Below, piece after piece: positions 34,962 through 43,684 of a DNA stretch of 64,000 bases. This stretch comes from Acidimicrobiaceae bacterium (GTDB lineage Bacteria; Actinomycetota; Acidimicrobiia; Acidimicrobiales; RAAP-2): contig PKYQ01000028.1 of the NCBI GenBank assembly GCA_003133685.1, forward strand, positions 152,454 through 216,453, written 5' to 3'. The notes under the pieces were generated by a model that did no database searches, was not told the DNA's origin, and was given only the letters and a program-made list of their open reading frames with translations. Made by a program: the position numbers and the translations under genes. How positions within the stretch are numbered: position 1 is the stretch's first letter; each line of letters starts with the position of its first letter.

Positions 34962-35866
34962 TAGCCGTTGAGTTCGACTTCGAGCTTCTTCAGCGCGTCA
35001 AGTCGCTTCTCCAGCGAAGGGTGCGTGGAGAAGAGCGACGCCGCCGTGTTGCCGGCGAGGGCCGGGGCAAAGAAGAAGGCGTTCATGCCCTCGGACTTGC
35101 GAAGGTCGGTGCGTGGGATCTTGCCCATGTCGCCCGTCACGTGGACGAGTGCACTAGCGAGCACGCTGGGTTTGCCGATGAGGATCGCGCCGGACCGGTC
35201 GGCCGCGAGTTCGCGATAGCGCGACAGGGCCATCGTCAATAAGAAGGCGATGATGTAGATGACGATCGATATGACGAAGGTCAACATCTCGAGCAGGACG
35301 ATTTGATTGCCGTTACGACTTCGCCCGCCGCCCGTGAGCAACGTGCTCCACAGCGCGATGCGACTGACCAGGCCAGCGAGCATGCCCACCCCTGACGCGA
35401 TTGTCATTATCGCGACGTCGCGGTGCGCGACGTGACTCAGTTCGTGGGCGAGTACGGCCTCGAGCTCCTCGTCATTAAGACGGTTCATCAGTCCTCGCGT
35501 CGCGCAGATCACGGCGTGCTTGGGACTTCGACCGGTCGCGAAGGCGTTGGGAATGTCCATCTCAGCGACACCGACTCGTGGTTTTTGCATGTTGGCGAGC
35601 AGGCAGAGCCGGTCCACGATCTCGTGGAGCTTCGGCTCTTGGGCTGGCGTCACCTCTTTGGCGTGCATCGAGAACATCGCGATCTTGTCCGAGAAGAAGT
35701 ACTGGGAGAAGAGCAGTCCGCCACAGATGACGATGACGAATCCGAGTTGAACCCCGACGTTCAAGAGCACCGTGAAGATGATCACGTAGAGGATGACGAG
35801 CGCGAGGCCCGTCATGAACATTCGAACGTTCAATCCGTGGTCGCTCTCGATCTTCGATGGGGCCAT
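34961..35866 (-). CDS. htpX: Membrane zinc metalloprotease HtpX
   Basis: A 301-residue M48B protease with two N-terminal membrane helices (FMTGLALVILYVIIFTVLL and VQLGFVIVICGGLLF) and two more after the active site. Zinc-binding HELSH (LAHELSHVAHRD, near 140) and the third ligand Glu in ELAADRSG are present. HtpX degrades damaged membrane proteins. ATG 35866 overlaps the pspA stop by 1 nt (TAATG), so pspA-htpX-pspAB is one operon. Confidence 0.96.
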   Translation of the reverse strand: MAPSKIESDHGLNVRMFMTGLALVILYVIIFTVLLNVGVQLGFVIVICGGLLFSQYFFSDKIAMFSMHAKEVTPAQEPKLHEIVDRLCLLANMQKPRVGVAEMDIPNAFATGRSPKHAVICATRGLMNRLNDEELEAVLAHELSHVAHRDVAIMTIASGVGMLAGLVSRIALWSTLLTGGGRSRNGNQIVLLEMLTFVISIVIYIIAFLLTMALSRYRELAADRSGAILIGKPSVLASALVHVTGDMGKIPRTDLRKSEGMNAFFFAPALAGNTAASLFSTHPSLEKRLDALKKLEVELNG

Positions 35867-36636
35867 TACTTGGCCTCTTCGGTGTTCGCCGCGGCGTTAG
35901 TCGCGGGAGCGTCACCCGAGGGCAGTTCCGACGTGGCGCCGCTCGAGACCTGCGTCTTCAGCGCCGCGATCTGCGCGTCGATGTCCGAGGTGCCCTTGGC
36001 CTTGTCGAGCTGGGCCTGGATATCGTCGTTCGTGCTCGTGAGATCGGTGAGTGCGCCGGAGGCGAGTAGTTCGTCGAGTGCGCCACTGCGTGCCTGCATT
36101 TCGGCGACCTTGTCCTGGGCGCGCTGCATCGCGGCACCGGCGTCGCCCATGGACGTCGAGATCCCACTGACGGATTCGGAGATGTGCGCCGACGCTTCTG
36201 CGGCGGTGTACGTCGCCTTGATCGTCTCTTTCTTGGTGCGGAAGGCTTCGACCTCAGTCTGGAGCCGCTGGGCGGTGTCGGTCAACTTCTGTTCTTGGTC
36301 GACGATGGTGGCGTGTTGGGTTTCCAGGTCGGCCAATTGCACGGTGATCGCCTGGCGACGAGAGAGGGCTTCGCGCGCGAGGGGCTCGTTGTTCTGGGCG
36401 AGGGCGGCCTTGGCCTGCTCGGCCAACTTGTCGCCCTGCGTCTTCAACTGCTCGGCCTGGATTTCGACGCGCTTGCGCGCGGTGGCGACGTCGGCGACGG
36501 CGCGCTTCACCTTCGTGAGGTTGTCGAGCTGCTGTTCGTAGGAGAGATCCAGCGTCTGGCGGGGGTCCTCAGCCTTGTTCAGCGCCGAGTTCGCCTTGGC
36601 CTGAAAGATAGTGCTGACGCGCTTCATGATACCCAT
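35866..36636 (-). CDS. pspA: PspA/IM30 (ESCRT-III-like) phage-shock protein
   Basis: A 256-residue all-helical protein of the PspA/Vipp1 family, which coats and stabilises stressed membranes. MGIMKRVSTIFQAKANSALNKAEDPRQTLDLSYEQQ is the typical start, followed by a long coiled coil (about 40-190) rich in Gln/Ala/Lys. The C-terminal tail (ATSELPSGDAPATNAAANTEE) is disordered. ATG 36636 has GGAGG close upstream. It is the first gene of a psp operon with htpX and pspAB; no PspF or ClgR regulator is adjacent. Confidence 0.93.
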   Translation of the reverse strand: MGIMKRVSTIFQAKANSALNKAEDPRQTLDLSYEQQLDNLTKVKRAVADVATARKRVEIQAEQLKTQGDKLAEQAKAALAQNNEPLAREALSRRQAITVQLADLETQHATIVDQEQKLTDTAQRLQTEVEAFRTKKETIKATYTAAEASAHISESVSGISTSMGDAGAAMQRAQDKVAEMQARSGALDELLASGALTDLTSTNDDIQAQLDKAKGTSDIDAQIAALKTQVSSGATSELPSGDAPATNAAANTEEAK

Positions 36637-36723
36637 GGGGGCCTCCTTAGTTACGAGTCCACACTAGGGGGCAACTCGGGTTCACCGCGAACGAATGGGC
36701 ATTGGCGATTTGTAAGAAAGTCG

Positions 36724-37212
36724 TTAACTTCTCGGCAAGTCACGGTCCTGTTCACCGGCCTGCGATGCCAACTCCTGACGGTAGTGCTCGAGCGCGTTCG
36801 CCAACGCGTCGTCACCAAGTGAAAGGATGCGCGCGGCGAGCAGACCGGCGTTGGTCGCGCCGTTGATGGCGGTCGTGGCGACCGGTACGCCGCGCGGCAT
36901 CTGGGCGATGGAGAGCAATGAGTCCAGGCCGTCGAGTTGCGCGAGCGCGACCGGGACACCGATGACGGGCAAGGTGGTCACCGCGGCCAACATCCCGGGT
37001 AAGTGCGCCGCGCCACCGGCACCGGCGATCAGCACTCGGAGTCCACGCGAACGAGCGCTGAGGCCGTACTCGATCATGGCTTCCGGCGTGCGGTGCGCCG
37101 AGACGACGTGGATCTCACTCGGCACGCCGAAGCGCTTCAGGATCGTCTCGGCACCCTTCATGATCTCGTGGTCCGAGGAACTACCCATGACGATCCCAAC
37201 CACTGGCTGCAC
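36724..37212 (-). CDS. purE: 5-(carboxyamino)imidazole ribonucleotide mutase PurE
   Basis: A 162-residue enzyme that converts N5-CAIR to CAIR in purine synthesis. [28 protein letters not shown] (catalytic His), and [13 protein letters not shown] are the family motifs. The start is GTG 37212 rather than 37257: TAGTG overlaps the purK stop by 1 nt, and GGGAG lies just before it, giving the usual N-terminus. It is translationally coupled to purK. Confidence 0.96.
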   Translation of the reverse strand: MQPVVGIVMGSSSDHEIMKGAETILKRFGVPSEIHVVSAHRTPEAMIEYGLSARSRGLRVLIAGAGGAAHLPGMLAAVTTLPVIGVPVALAQLDGLDSLLSIAQMPRGVPVATTAINGATNAGLLAARILSLGDDALANALEHYRQELASQAGEQDRDLPRS

Positions 37213-38363
37213 TATGTCTCCCGTGTCCGCGTGCCGTACGCCCGCGCGCTCTCCCATGCTGTCACGTGCGCCGCGCTCGCGTCGTCGCCCACGACGGTGA
37301 CGTGACCAAGTTTTCGACCCGGGCGCCAGGACTTGCCGTAGTCGTGCACGTGCGCCCCGGGGATTTCACTCGCTCGTTCGATCGAACCCGGCTCGTCAGC
37401 GCCCACGACGTTCACCATCACGGCCGAGGCCACGATCGGTTCGGTCGAACCGAGGGGCCGGCCACTCACCGCCAAGAGGTGATTCGTGAACTGACTCGTG
37501 CGCGCGCCCTCGATCGTCCAGTGTCCCGTGTTGTGGGGACGCAGGGCGATCTCATTGACGAACAGTCCGCGGTCGCTCAGGAAGAATTCGATGGCGAGCA
37601 CGCCGACGGCACCAACGAGGTCGGCAATCTTTCGACCGAGTCGATTGGCTTCGTGTTGCGTCGCCTCATCGACGTCGGCCGGGTAGCGGACCTCGACGCA
37701 CATTCCCTTGGACTGGACTGTTGAGACGAGGGGATAGTTGGCGTAGCCGTGAAGGCCACGCACGACGACGAGCGCGAGTTCGCTCCGGAGGCTCAAACGC
37801 TCTTCGATCACCACGCTGGTGGTTCGTGAGAGTTCGTCGATCATCGCCAGCGTCTCCACGCGGCTCTGTGGAAAGAGCACGCCGCGCCCGTCGTAACCGC
37901 CGCGCGCGGCCTTCAAGACCGGCGGCCCGACGCTGTCGAGGAAACCCTTCAGCATCGGATCGTTCTTGGACGTGACCACGATGAACCTCGGCACGGGAAT
38001 GCCCGCGGCGTCGAAGGCTCGTCGTTGGTGACCCTTGTCGACGGCGAATCGCAGGGCGCGGGCATTCGGTCGAATCATGACGCCGCGAGCTTCGAGAACC
38101 GAGATTTGATCGAGATCGACCAGTTCGTGATCGAACGTGATGACGTCGACCTTGGCGCAGAGTTCGTCGAGTGCCCTGACGTCGTCGGGCGATCCGTAAA
38201 TCGCCGCGTCGGCGGTCGCGACGGCCGAATCGTCCGGTGAGGTCGCGAGGACGGTCAAGATGACGCCGGCGCCGTGGGCCGCGTCGCCCATCATTCGGGC
38301 CAGCTGGCCTGCTCCCACCACCCCCACCGATACGGGACCAGTAGGTTGGGTTTCGATCAACAC
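37212..38363 (-). CDS. purK: 5-(carboxyamino)imidazole ribonucleotide synthase PurK
   Basis: A 383-residue ATP-grasp enzyme that forms N5-CAIR from AIR, bicarbonate and [19 protein letters not shown] is the N-terminal nucleotide motif; [23 protein letters not shown] (ATP-binding) and [26 protein letters not shown] (active-site region) follow. GTG 38363 is the likely start (TTG 38360 is next to it); the ORF-track extension to 38687 reads antisense to the LLM gene. Divergent from the LLM oxidoreductase with 40 bp between starts. Confidence 0.95.
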   Translation of the reverse strand: MLIETQPTGPVSVGVVGAGQLARMMGDAAHGAGVILTVLATSPDDSAVATADAAIYGSPDDVRALDELCAKVDVITFDHELVDLDQISVLEARGVMIRPNARALRFAVDKGHQRRAFDAAGIPVPRFIVVTSKNDPMLKGFLDSVGPPVLKAARGGYDGRGVLFPQSRVETLAMIDELSRTTSVVIEERLSLRSELALVVVRGLHGYANYPLVSTVQSKGMCVEVRYPADVDEATQHEANRLGRKIADLVGAVGVLAIEFFLSDRGLFVNEIALRPHNTGHWTIEGARTSQFTNHLLAVSGRPLGSTEPIVASAVMVNVVGADEPGSIERASEIPGAHVHDYGKSWRPGRKLGHVTVVGDDASAAHVTAWESARAYGTRTRET

Positions 38364-38402
38364 GACCGTAACGCTATCGGTCGGTCGAGCGAGGAGGTCC
38401 TG

Positions 38403-39311
38403 ATGGACATCGCAATCGGAATGGACGTCGACGGACCACTGGAGAAGACGCTCGAACGCGCCGAGGGGCTGCGTGCGCGAGGCTTCACTCGAATGTGGTC
38501 CTCGCAGATCTTCGGACCGGACACGCTCACCGTGTTCGCCGTGGTCGGGCGCGAGTACCCGGACCTCGATCTCGGCACGGCCGTCGTGCCGATTCAAACG
38601 CGCCACCCCACGATGCTCGCGGCCCAAGCGCGCACGGTGCAAGAGGCCATCGGTGGACGACTTTCGCTGGGCATCGGGCTCTCGCACAAGGCCGTCGTCG
38701 AGGGCATGTGGGGCATCTCCTTCGATCGTCCGGCGAGTTACATGGGCGAGTACCTCGCGGCCTTAGCGCCACTCCTGCGGGGCGAGCGCGTCCGGGTCCA
38801 CGGTGAACGGGTGAGCGCCACGACGATCGGCGTCTTAGGACCGAGCGACACGCGGACACCGGGTCTCTTGGTGGCGGCACTGGCTCCCAAGATGCTCGAG
38901 ATGGCGGGGACTTTGACCGACGGGACGTTGACGTGGATGACGGGCGTGAAGACGCTCGCCACGCACGTCGTGCCGACGATCAACGCCGCCGCCGCGGCGG
39001 CCGGTCGTCCCACTCCGCGGGTCGTGTGCAGTCTGCCGATCTCGGTGACGGCCGACGTCGCCGACACCATGACGAAGGTGAACGAGACCCTCGAGATCTA
39101 CGGCACGTTGCCGAGCTATCGCGCGATGTTGGACCGCGAAGGGGCGAAGGGTCCGGCCGACGTCGGTCTCTTCGGCACCCGCGAGCAGGTCCTGGAAAAA
39201 CTCCACGATCTGGCCGAGGCCGGGGTGACGGAGTTCTCGGCCGCGCTGGCCGGTGGCGCCGACGATCGAGACGAAACCTACGACACGCTGGTCGCGTACC
39301 AGTCGACGTAA
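38403..39311 (+). CDS. LLM-class F420-dependent oxidoreductase
   Basis: A 302-residue luciferase-like TIM-barrel protein. ATG 38403 has GAGGAGG 5 nt upstream, so the ORF-track extension to 38274 is rejected. Segments RAEGLRARGFTRMWSSQ, LGTAVVPIQTRHPTMLAAQARTVQ, and GGRLSLGIGLSHK fit F420-binding LLM enzymes of actinobacteria; the closing FSAALAG repeat is also typical. It may use F420H2 as hydride donor, with unknown substrate. The F420 biosynthesis genes are not in the window. Confidence 0.88.
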   Translation: MDIAIGMDVDGPLEKTLERAEGLRARGFTRMWSSQIFGPDTLTVFAVVGREYPDLDLGTAVVPIQTRHPTMLAAQARTVQEAIGGRLSLGIGLSHKAVVEGMWGISFDRPASYMGEYLAALAPLLRGERVRVHGERVSATTIGVLGPSDTRTPGLLVAALAPKMLEMAGTLTDGTLTWMTGVKTLATHVVPTINAAAAAAGRPTPRVVCSLPISVTADVADTMTKVNETLEIYGTLPSYRAMLDREGAKGPADVGLFGTREQVLEKLHDLAEAGVTEFSAALAGGADDRDETYDTLVAYQST

Positions 39312-39321
39312 CTGGGCGGGT

Positions 39322-39915
39322 TCAGCGCGGCAGTTGGGTATGCTTGAACTCGTTCAGGTCGGCGCGATTCGTCATCATGGCAAGCAGCGTGGTGATCAGT
39401 TCAACCGACTGGGCCGGGTCATCACTGGGCTCGCTCATGTAGCGAACGAACGTCGCGTCGTCCTTCACCACGAACGTCGGCACGCCGAACGCCTCGAAGC
39501 GATCGAACTCCTTGTGACTCGCGGCAATCACGTCATGGGGTCGGCGTGAGGCGACGTCGGCGGCAACTTTCGCCATGTCAACCCCGAGCGGCGCGAGGAC
39601 GTTGCTGATCTCGTCGAGCGTGATGAGTCGGATCGCTCGGTCGTGACGGGCCCGAAAGAGCGCTTCGTGCGCGTCGAGAAAGTACTCACTCTGTTGGTCG
39701 CGCACGGAGATTGCGGCCGCCAGCGAAATCAAGTCGGCGTCGTGGGCCGGGTCGTTCCACACGTCGGGTGCGCCGTCGCTTCGGCTACCTTGACTGAGCG
39801 ACCACGGGGAGAAGTTGACGTCGAAGTCGGCGCCGGCACGTAACGCCGTGACGACGTGCAGGTGGATGTTCTTCGCGAACGGGCACCGGTAGTCGAAGGA
39901 GAGGTCGAATTGCAT
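39322..39915 (-). CDS. DsbA-family thioredoxin-fold protein
   Basis: A 197-residue cytosolic DsbA/FrnE-like protein: FDYRCPFAKNIHLHVV at residues about 7-22 is the thioredoxin-fold active-site loop, with CPFA instead of CxxC, so only the first Cys is kept. VPTFVVKDDATFVRY carries the conserved cis-Pro. A large helical insertion lies between. One-Cys members act as glutathione/mycothiol-linked reductases or isomerases (2-hydroxychromene-2-carboxylate isomerase type). ATG 39915. Converges with the LLM gene and is preceded by the RecB-type nuclease. Confidence 0.8.
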   Translation of the reverse strand: MQFDLSFDYRCPFAKNIHLHVVTALRAGADFDVNFSPWSLSQGSRSDGAPDVWNDPAHDADLISLAAAISVRDQQSEYFLDAHEALFRARHDRAIRLITLDEISNVLAPLGVDMAKVAADVASRRPHDVIAASHKEFDRFEAFGVPTFVVKDDATFVRYMSEPSDDPAQSVELITTLLAMMTNRADLNEFKHTQLPR

Positions 39916-39956
39916 ATCGCCAGACTAAAGGTCGATCCTCGAAAACCCTCAACGAC

Positions 39957-40745
39957 TCAGACGGGTACGGCGACTCCGTTCGCACGACAGAGGTCTTTGT
40001 ACGAGCAGAAGCGACAGGCTCTGACCGACGGGGTCGCTGGGAATTCGCCGTCGCCATAGAACCGATTGATCTTCTCCCACGCGTTGGCGGCCGATTGCGA
40101 GCGGGCCCGCACGACGACGTCGCTCACGTCGCGTTCGATGCTCTCGCCCTTTGCGACGTACATCAGTCGAATCTTGGTGGGCTTTTCGCCGAGTTTGGCT
40201 TCGCACAACGCGGCGTACAGTTCGGCGTTGGCGAAGGTCTGGGAGTCGTAGTTGCGATTCGGCAGGGCGCCAGTCTTGTAGTCGACGATCGTGAGCGTTC
40301 CGTCGGTGTCGCGGTCGAGCCGGTCCAGGATGCCGAAGAGCGGCGCACCGTTGACGGTGACGCCGAGTCGAAGTTCGACGCCTTCACTGGTGACCGTCGT
40401 CGGATCTTCCATTTCGAAGTACGTCGTGATGATGTGATCGGTCTCGGCGAGCAGCCGAGCCATCATGGCGTCATCCATGGCGATGTCGACGCGAACGTCC
40501 TGCGTGAGGACCGCCTCGACGGCCGCTGGTATGAACTCACGGGCCCTTTCGATGGTCCGTTCTCCAGCAAGAAGATTGAAGAGTTGTTCGAAGACGTAGT
40601 GAGCAAAGCGGCCCTTGGCCGTTGCGTAGGACGCGGGCTGGGGGATGCGCTCGATCGAGGCGTACTGGTAACGACGCGGGCAGGCCTGAAAATCCGAGAG
40701 ACGAGAAGGGGAGAGGGAACGGGGCAGTTCCTGCGTGAAGGACAT
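39957..40745 (-). CDS. RecB-family PD-(D/E)XK nuclease
   Basis: A 262-residue single-domain nuclease of the AddB/RecB/Cas4 superfamily. The start is placed at ATG 40745 (MSFTQELPRSLSPSRLSDFQACPRRYQY), where family similarity begins. GILDRLDRDTDGTLTIVDYKTG holds the Asp and DxK catalytic residues. One Cys precedes (ACPRRY) and CRFCSYKDLC closes the protein, matching the 4-Cys Fe-S cluster of this group. Actinobacteria often carry a stand-alone copy; it may act in DNA end processing. It is divergent from the 101-residue gene. Confidence 0.88.
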   Translation of the reverse strand: MSFTQELPRSLSPSRLSDFQACPRRYQYASIERIPQPASYATAKGRFAHYVFEQLFNLLAGERTIERAREFIPAAVEAVLTQDVRVDIAMDDAMMARLLAETDHIITTYFEMEDPTTVTSEGVELRLGVTVNGAPLFGILDRLDRDTDGTLTIVDYKTGALPNRNYDSQTFANAELYAALCEAKLGEKPTKIRLMYVAKGESIERDVSDVVVRARSQSAANAWEKINRFYGDGEFPATPSVRACRFCSYKDLCRANGVAVPV

Positions 40746-40809
40746 GACTCCACGGTAGGACGGGGGTGTGACGCCGAGCGACCATAGTGCCACCGACTAG
40801 AAATGAAGC

Positions 40810-41115
40810 ATGAAACAACGCGCCGTCGTCACTCGTCACGGCCACGTGGTGCGAAGCACCCGTTGGAATGGGGTACGCGCCGGTGATGAAGTCGTCGTGG
40901 ACGGCGCCAAAGAGCGTCGTCAACATTGGGTCTTTGTCGCCCACGTCGTGAACGAATCCACGAACGACGAATGGGTCGAGGTTCGCGGCGGCCGCGTGGG
41001 TGAAGCTAAGGGGCGGTCGTTCCGACCAGAGGTTATATACCCAGGTTCTGCGAAGAAGGGCTCTCGCCTCGTGGGGATGTCGCTGGCGGAGGCTCCGCAA
41101 CTGCCGATCCCTTGA
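40810..41115 (+). CDS. Conserved-looking hypothetical protein
   Basis: A 101-residue basic protein (MKQRAVVTRHGHVVRSTRWNGVRAGDEVVVDG). It resembles a small beta-barrel nucleic-acid-binding type, but no family is recognised. The ATG at 40810 is 65 bp from the divergent nuclease start. Its last 83 bp overlap the 3' end of the convergent MFS gene; the C-terminal part (AEAPQLPIP) is therefore in sequence shared by two genes. Confidence 0.6.
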   Translation: MKQRAVVTRHGHVVRSTRWNGVRAGDEVVVDGAKERRQHWVFVAHVVNESTNDEWVEVRGGRVGEAKGRSFRPEVIYPGSAKKGSRLVGMSLAEAPQLPIP

Positions 41116-42343
41116 CGCGGTCCTTGTCGACTTCGTTGATCTTGCGCGAGAGCATGATCCATATCCCGGGCGCACTCGCTAACAGGCTCACCACCACGAA
41201 GTAGGTGCGCACGCCCCACTCGGTGGCCAGTATTCCCGCCACGACCACTCCGATCGGCGCCAGGCCCAACGACATGAACCAATCGACTGAGCTCACCCGT
41301 CCGAGCAAGTCCCGTGGTACCTCGGTTTGCATCATCGATTCCCAGATGACGTTGCCGAGGAGCAGAAGTGGTGAGGCGACGACTGGAAAGATCATGACCT
41401 CCCAGAAGTTGGTGGCGAAGCCAATGACCAGTCCCGCGAGCGACGCGACTGTCCAATAGGCAATCATGACGCGGATTCGTCGTCGCGGCATCTTCATGTT
41501 CGACGCGAAGAGCGCGCCGATCGCGCCCGACAGACCCATCACCGCGAAGGTGTACCCGACGATCACCCCGCTGTCATGCAACGTGTGGCGCAGCAAGTAC
41601 GGAATCAACACCGCCAAGGGACTGAACATGATGGCGTTAATGACTCCTGCGGCGAGCAAGTTTGTACGGAGCCACCTCGTGTGGCGAACGAACCGCACGC
41701 CCTCTTTGATTTCGGAACGCATCGAACTTCCTGGCGTGCGTTGTGGCGTGGGCGTCGGTTTCATCAAGAACAGCGCACTCGCCGAAACGAGGAACGTGGC
41801 GCAGTCGACGCCGATCGCCCACGACGTGCTCGCCGTGGCGATGACGCCGCCGACGGCGGGCCCGATCATGTTGCCCATCAAATTGCCCGACAGCGGACGC
41901 ACCGCGTTCATGGCGGGCAACAAGTCCTCGGGCACGATCTCCGGCGTCAACGCGGTGATGCACGGCATGAAGACCGCGTCGAAAGTACCGAAGAGAACGG
42001 CGAAGATAATCAACTCGCCAAAGTGCAAATGATGGGTGGCGATGAGAACGACGAGGACCGCCGTCAGCAGTGCACGAACGCAGTCTGAGATGAGCAGAAG
42101 GATTCGCCGCGAGAATCGGTCGACGATGGCGCCGCCCAGCAAGAGGAAGACCACGAGCGGCGTCGTGCGCGCCGCGACGAACAACGCCAACTTCGACGCG
42201 CTGTTGTGCGTCGTGTCGAGTACGAGCAGCGTGAGCGCGACGAGGGCGACGCCGTCGCCAAACTGCGACACGGTTTGACCGGTCACGAGCAGACGAGGCT
42301 CGCGATGCTTCGCCAACTGCACGAGCGCGATCTTCTTTTTCAC
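41033..42343 (-). CDS. MFS transporter (drug/macrolide efflux type)
   Basis: A 437-residue, roughly 12-helix major facilitator protein. The first helix lies at GQTVSQFGDGVALVALTLLVL, and the loop 2-3 motif is GGAIVDRFSRRILLLISD. GTG 42343 starts a normal short cytosolic N-terminus; TTG 42421 would add 26 hydrophilic residues. The C-terminal tail (AVAEPPPATSPRGESPSSQNLGI) is hydrophilic and overlaps the convergent 101-residue gene by 83 bp. Substrate unknown. Confidence 0.85.
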   Translation of the reverse strand: MKKKIALVQLAKHREPRLLVTGQTVSQFGDGVALVALTLLVLDTTHNSASKLALFVAARTTPLVVFLLLGGAIVDRFSRRILLLISDCVRALLTAVLVVLIATHHLHFGELIIFAVLFGTFDAVFMPCITALTPEIVPEDLLPAMNAVRPLSGNLMGNMIGPAVGGVIATASTSWAIGVDCATFLVSASALFLMKPTPTPQRTPGSSMRSEIKEGVRFVRHTRWLRTNLLAAGVINAIMFSPLAVLIPYLLRHTLHDSGVIVGYTFAVMGLSGAIGALFASNMKMPRRRIRVMIAYWTVASLAGLVIGFATNFWEVMIFPVVASPLLLLGNVIWESMMQTEVPRDLLGRVSSVDWFMSLGLAPIGVVVAGILATEWGVRTYFVVVSLLASAPGIWIMLSRKINEVDKDRVKGSAVAEPPPATSPRGESPSSQNLGI

Positions 42344-42438
42344 CAGAGACGACTCTACGTTGGATCGATCACCTGGATCCTTTACCTCGGGGCAATCAGT
42401 GATTATCGGCGCAGCGTTCAATCGCTATCGTGCGCAGT

Positions 42439-43506
42439 ATGGCTTTGGATTTAGAGGACGCTCGCCGTCGCTATCACTTCTCGTTCACGCGCGAAGACCA
42501 TGATCGACTGCCGTTCTACTCCGCGTTGATGATCGCCCTCGAACGTGATGTCGTCGCCCAAGAGATGCTGGCCAGTATCCGCGTTGAACAGCGAAACCCA
42601 ATGTTGGTGCTCGCGTCGATACACCTCGCCGCCCTGCGTGGGCATCCGGTCCTGGCTCCGATTTATCTGGATGTCCGACACGGTTTGATCGGGGATCCCG
42701 ATAAGGCCGCGAACGAGGTGATCGGTGTCGTCAATACCGAACCGGAGTTGGTGCGATCGGAACTCCACCGGTCGACGCAAACCAACGAGCCGGTCCGCTC
42801 CGCGGTCTTCCAGAGTGTCATCGCGCTCATCGCGCTCATCGCGCAGCGCGGTCATTCGTCGATCAATCTCGTCGACGTTGGGACCTCGGCCGGAATCAAC
42901 CTTCACTTTGATCAGTTCCCGGTGCGGGAGAAGGACGACGGCAATCCATTGACGCTGATCTGTCGCGACGAGACGCCGATTGATCGTTCGCTACCACTGC
43001 CGGAAGTGCTCTCGCGCGTCGGCATTGACCCCTCGCCACTGGACCTCTCGGTTGATGAAGATCGACTGTGGCTGCAGGCCTGTCTGTGGCCGGAAGAGCC
43101 GCGTCGGATGGACCGGTTGGACGCGATCGTCAAGCAGTGTCCCTCGTGGCCCGAAACGACGGTCTTGCGCGGTACCGTCGCGGAACGACTCGGTGACGCG
43201 ATCGCGCTCGGCGATCCGTCGCGTCTGACCGTCGTACTCAACAGCTACGTCGCGGCCTATTTCTCCGAAGAAGACCAGATGGCGTACTTTGAGGACATGG
43301 TGGAGCGTTGCGCCCGTGGCAACGTCGCCTGGATTTCGCTCGAGTCGCCGTTCATGGTGAGTTGGCCGACGGCGTCGCGTTCGAATGAAGGCGCGAAATC
43401 GGGCGCGACCCAAATACTCGTGACACTCCCCGGTGAAGCACCACGTGACTGGGGATGGTGTCATCACCACGGACTGTGGACGAGATTGGCAGTCCCTTCG
43501 TGTTAG
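42439..43506 (+). CDS. DUF2332 domain protein
   Basis: A 355-residue soluble protein of the DUF2332 family. INLVDVGTSAGINLHFDQF resembles a SAM-binding glycine loop, and the family is described as having a methyltransferase-like fold, though activity is unproven. RRYHFSFTREDHDRLPFYSALMIAL at the start and WAWHHHG-like end (GWCHHHGLWTRL) fit the family. ATG 42439 or GTG 42430 may be used. It is divergent from the MFS gene; downstream is a 178-bp gap. Confidence 0.8.
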   Translation: MALDLEDARRRYHFSFTREDHDRLPFYSALMIALERDVVAQEMLASIRVEQRNPMLVLASIHLAALRGHPVLAPIYLDVRHGLIGDPDKAANEVIGVVNTEPELVRSELHRSTQTNEPVRSAVFQSVIALIALIAQRGHSSINLVDVGTSAGINLHFDQFPVREKDDGNPLTLICRDETPIDRSLPLPEVLSRVGIDPSPLDLSVDEDRLWLQACLWPEEPRRMDRLDAIVKQCPSWPETTVLRGTVAERLGDAIALGDPSRLTVVLNSYVAAYFSEEDQMAYFEDMVERCARGNVAWISLESPFMVSWPTASRSNEGAKSGATQILVTLPGEAPRDWGWCHHHGLWTRLAVPSC

Positions 43507-43684
43507 ATCGGCGTCAATCTATTTAATTGAGCGTCGCACGTGGCCATCGTGAGCGCTCGACGCTGTCGACTCGGTCGACGCGAGCACAATTTGCACGCCC
43601 TTCACGAATCGGGAATTGAAACGTCACGCTCTCGTAATACGCGGATTTTAAGGTGCTCCTCGTTGCCCAGCGGGAGGGAAAACC

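Noticed and set aside
35423-36541. 372-residue plus-strand ORF
   Set aside because: Antisense to htpX and pspA, which have clear motifs and good starts; composition is that of a GC-rich shadow frame.
40095-40787. 230-residue plus-strand ORF
   Set aside because: Antisense to the RecB-type nuclease, whose catalytic and Fe-S motifs are complete.
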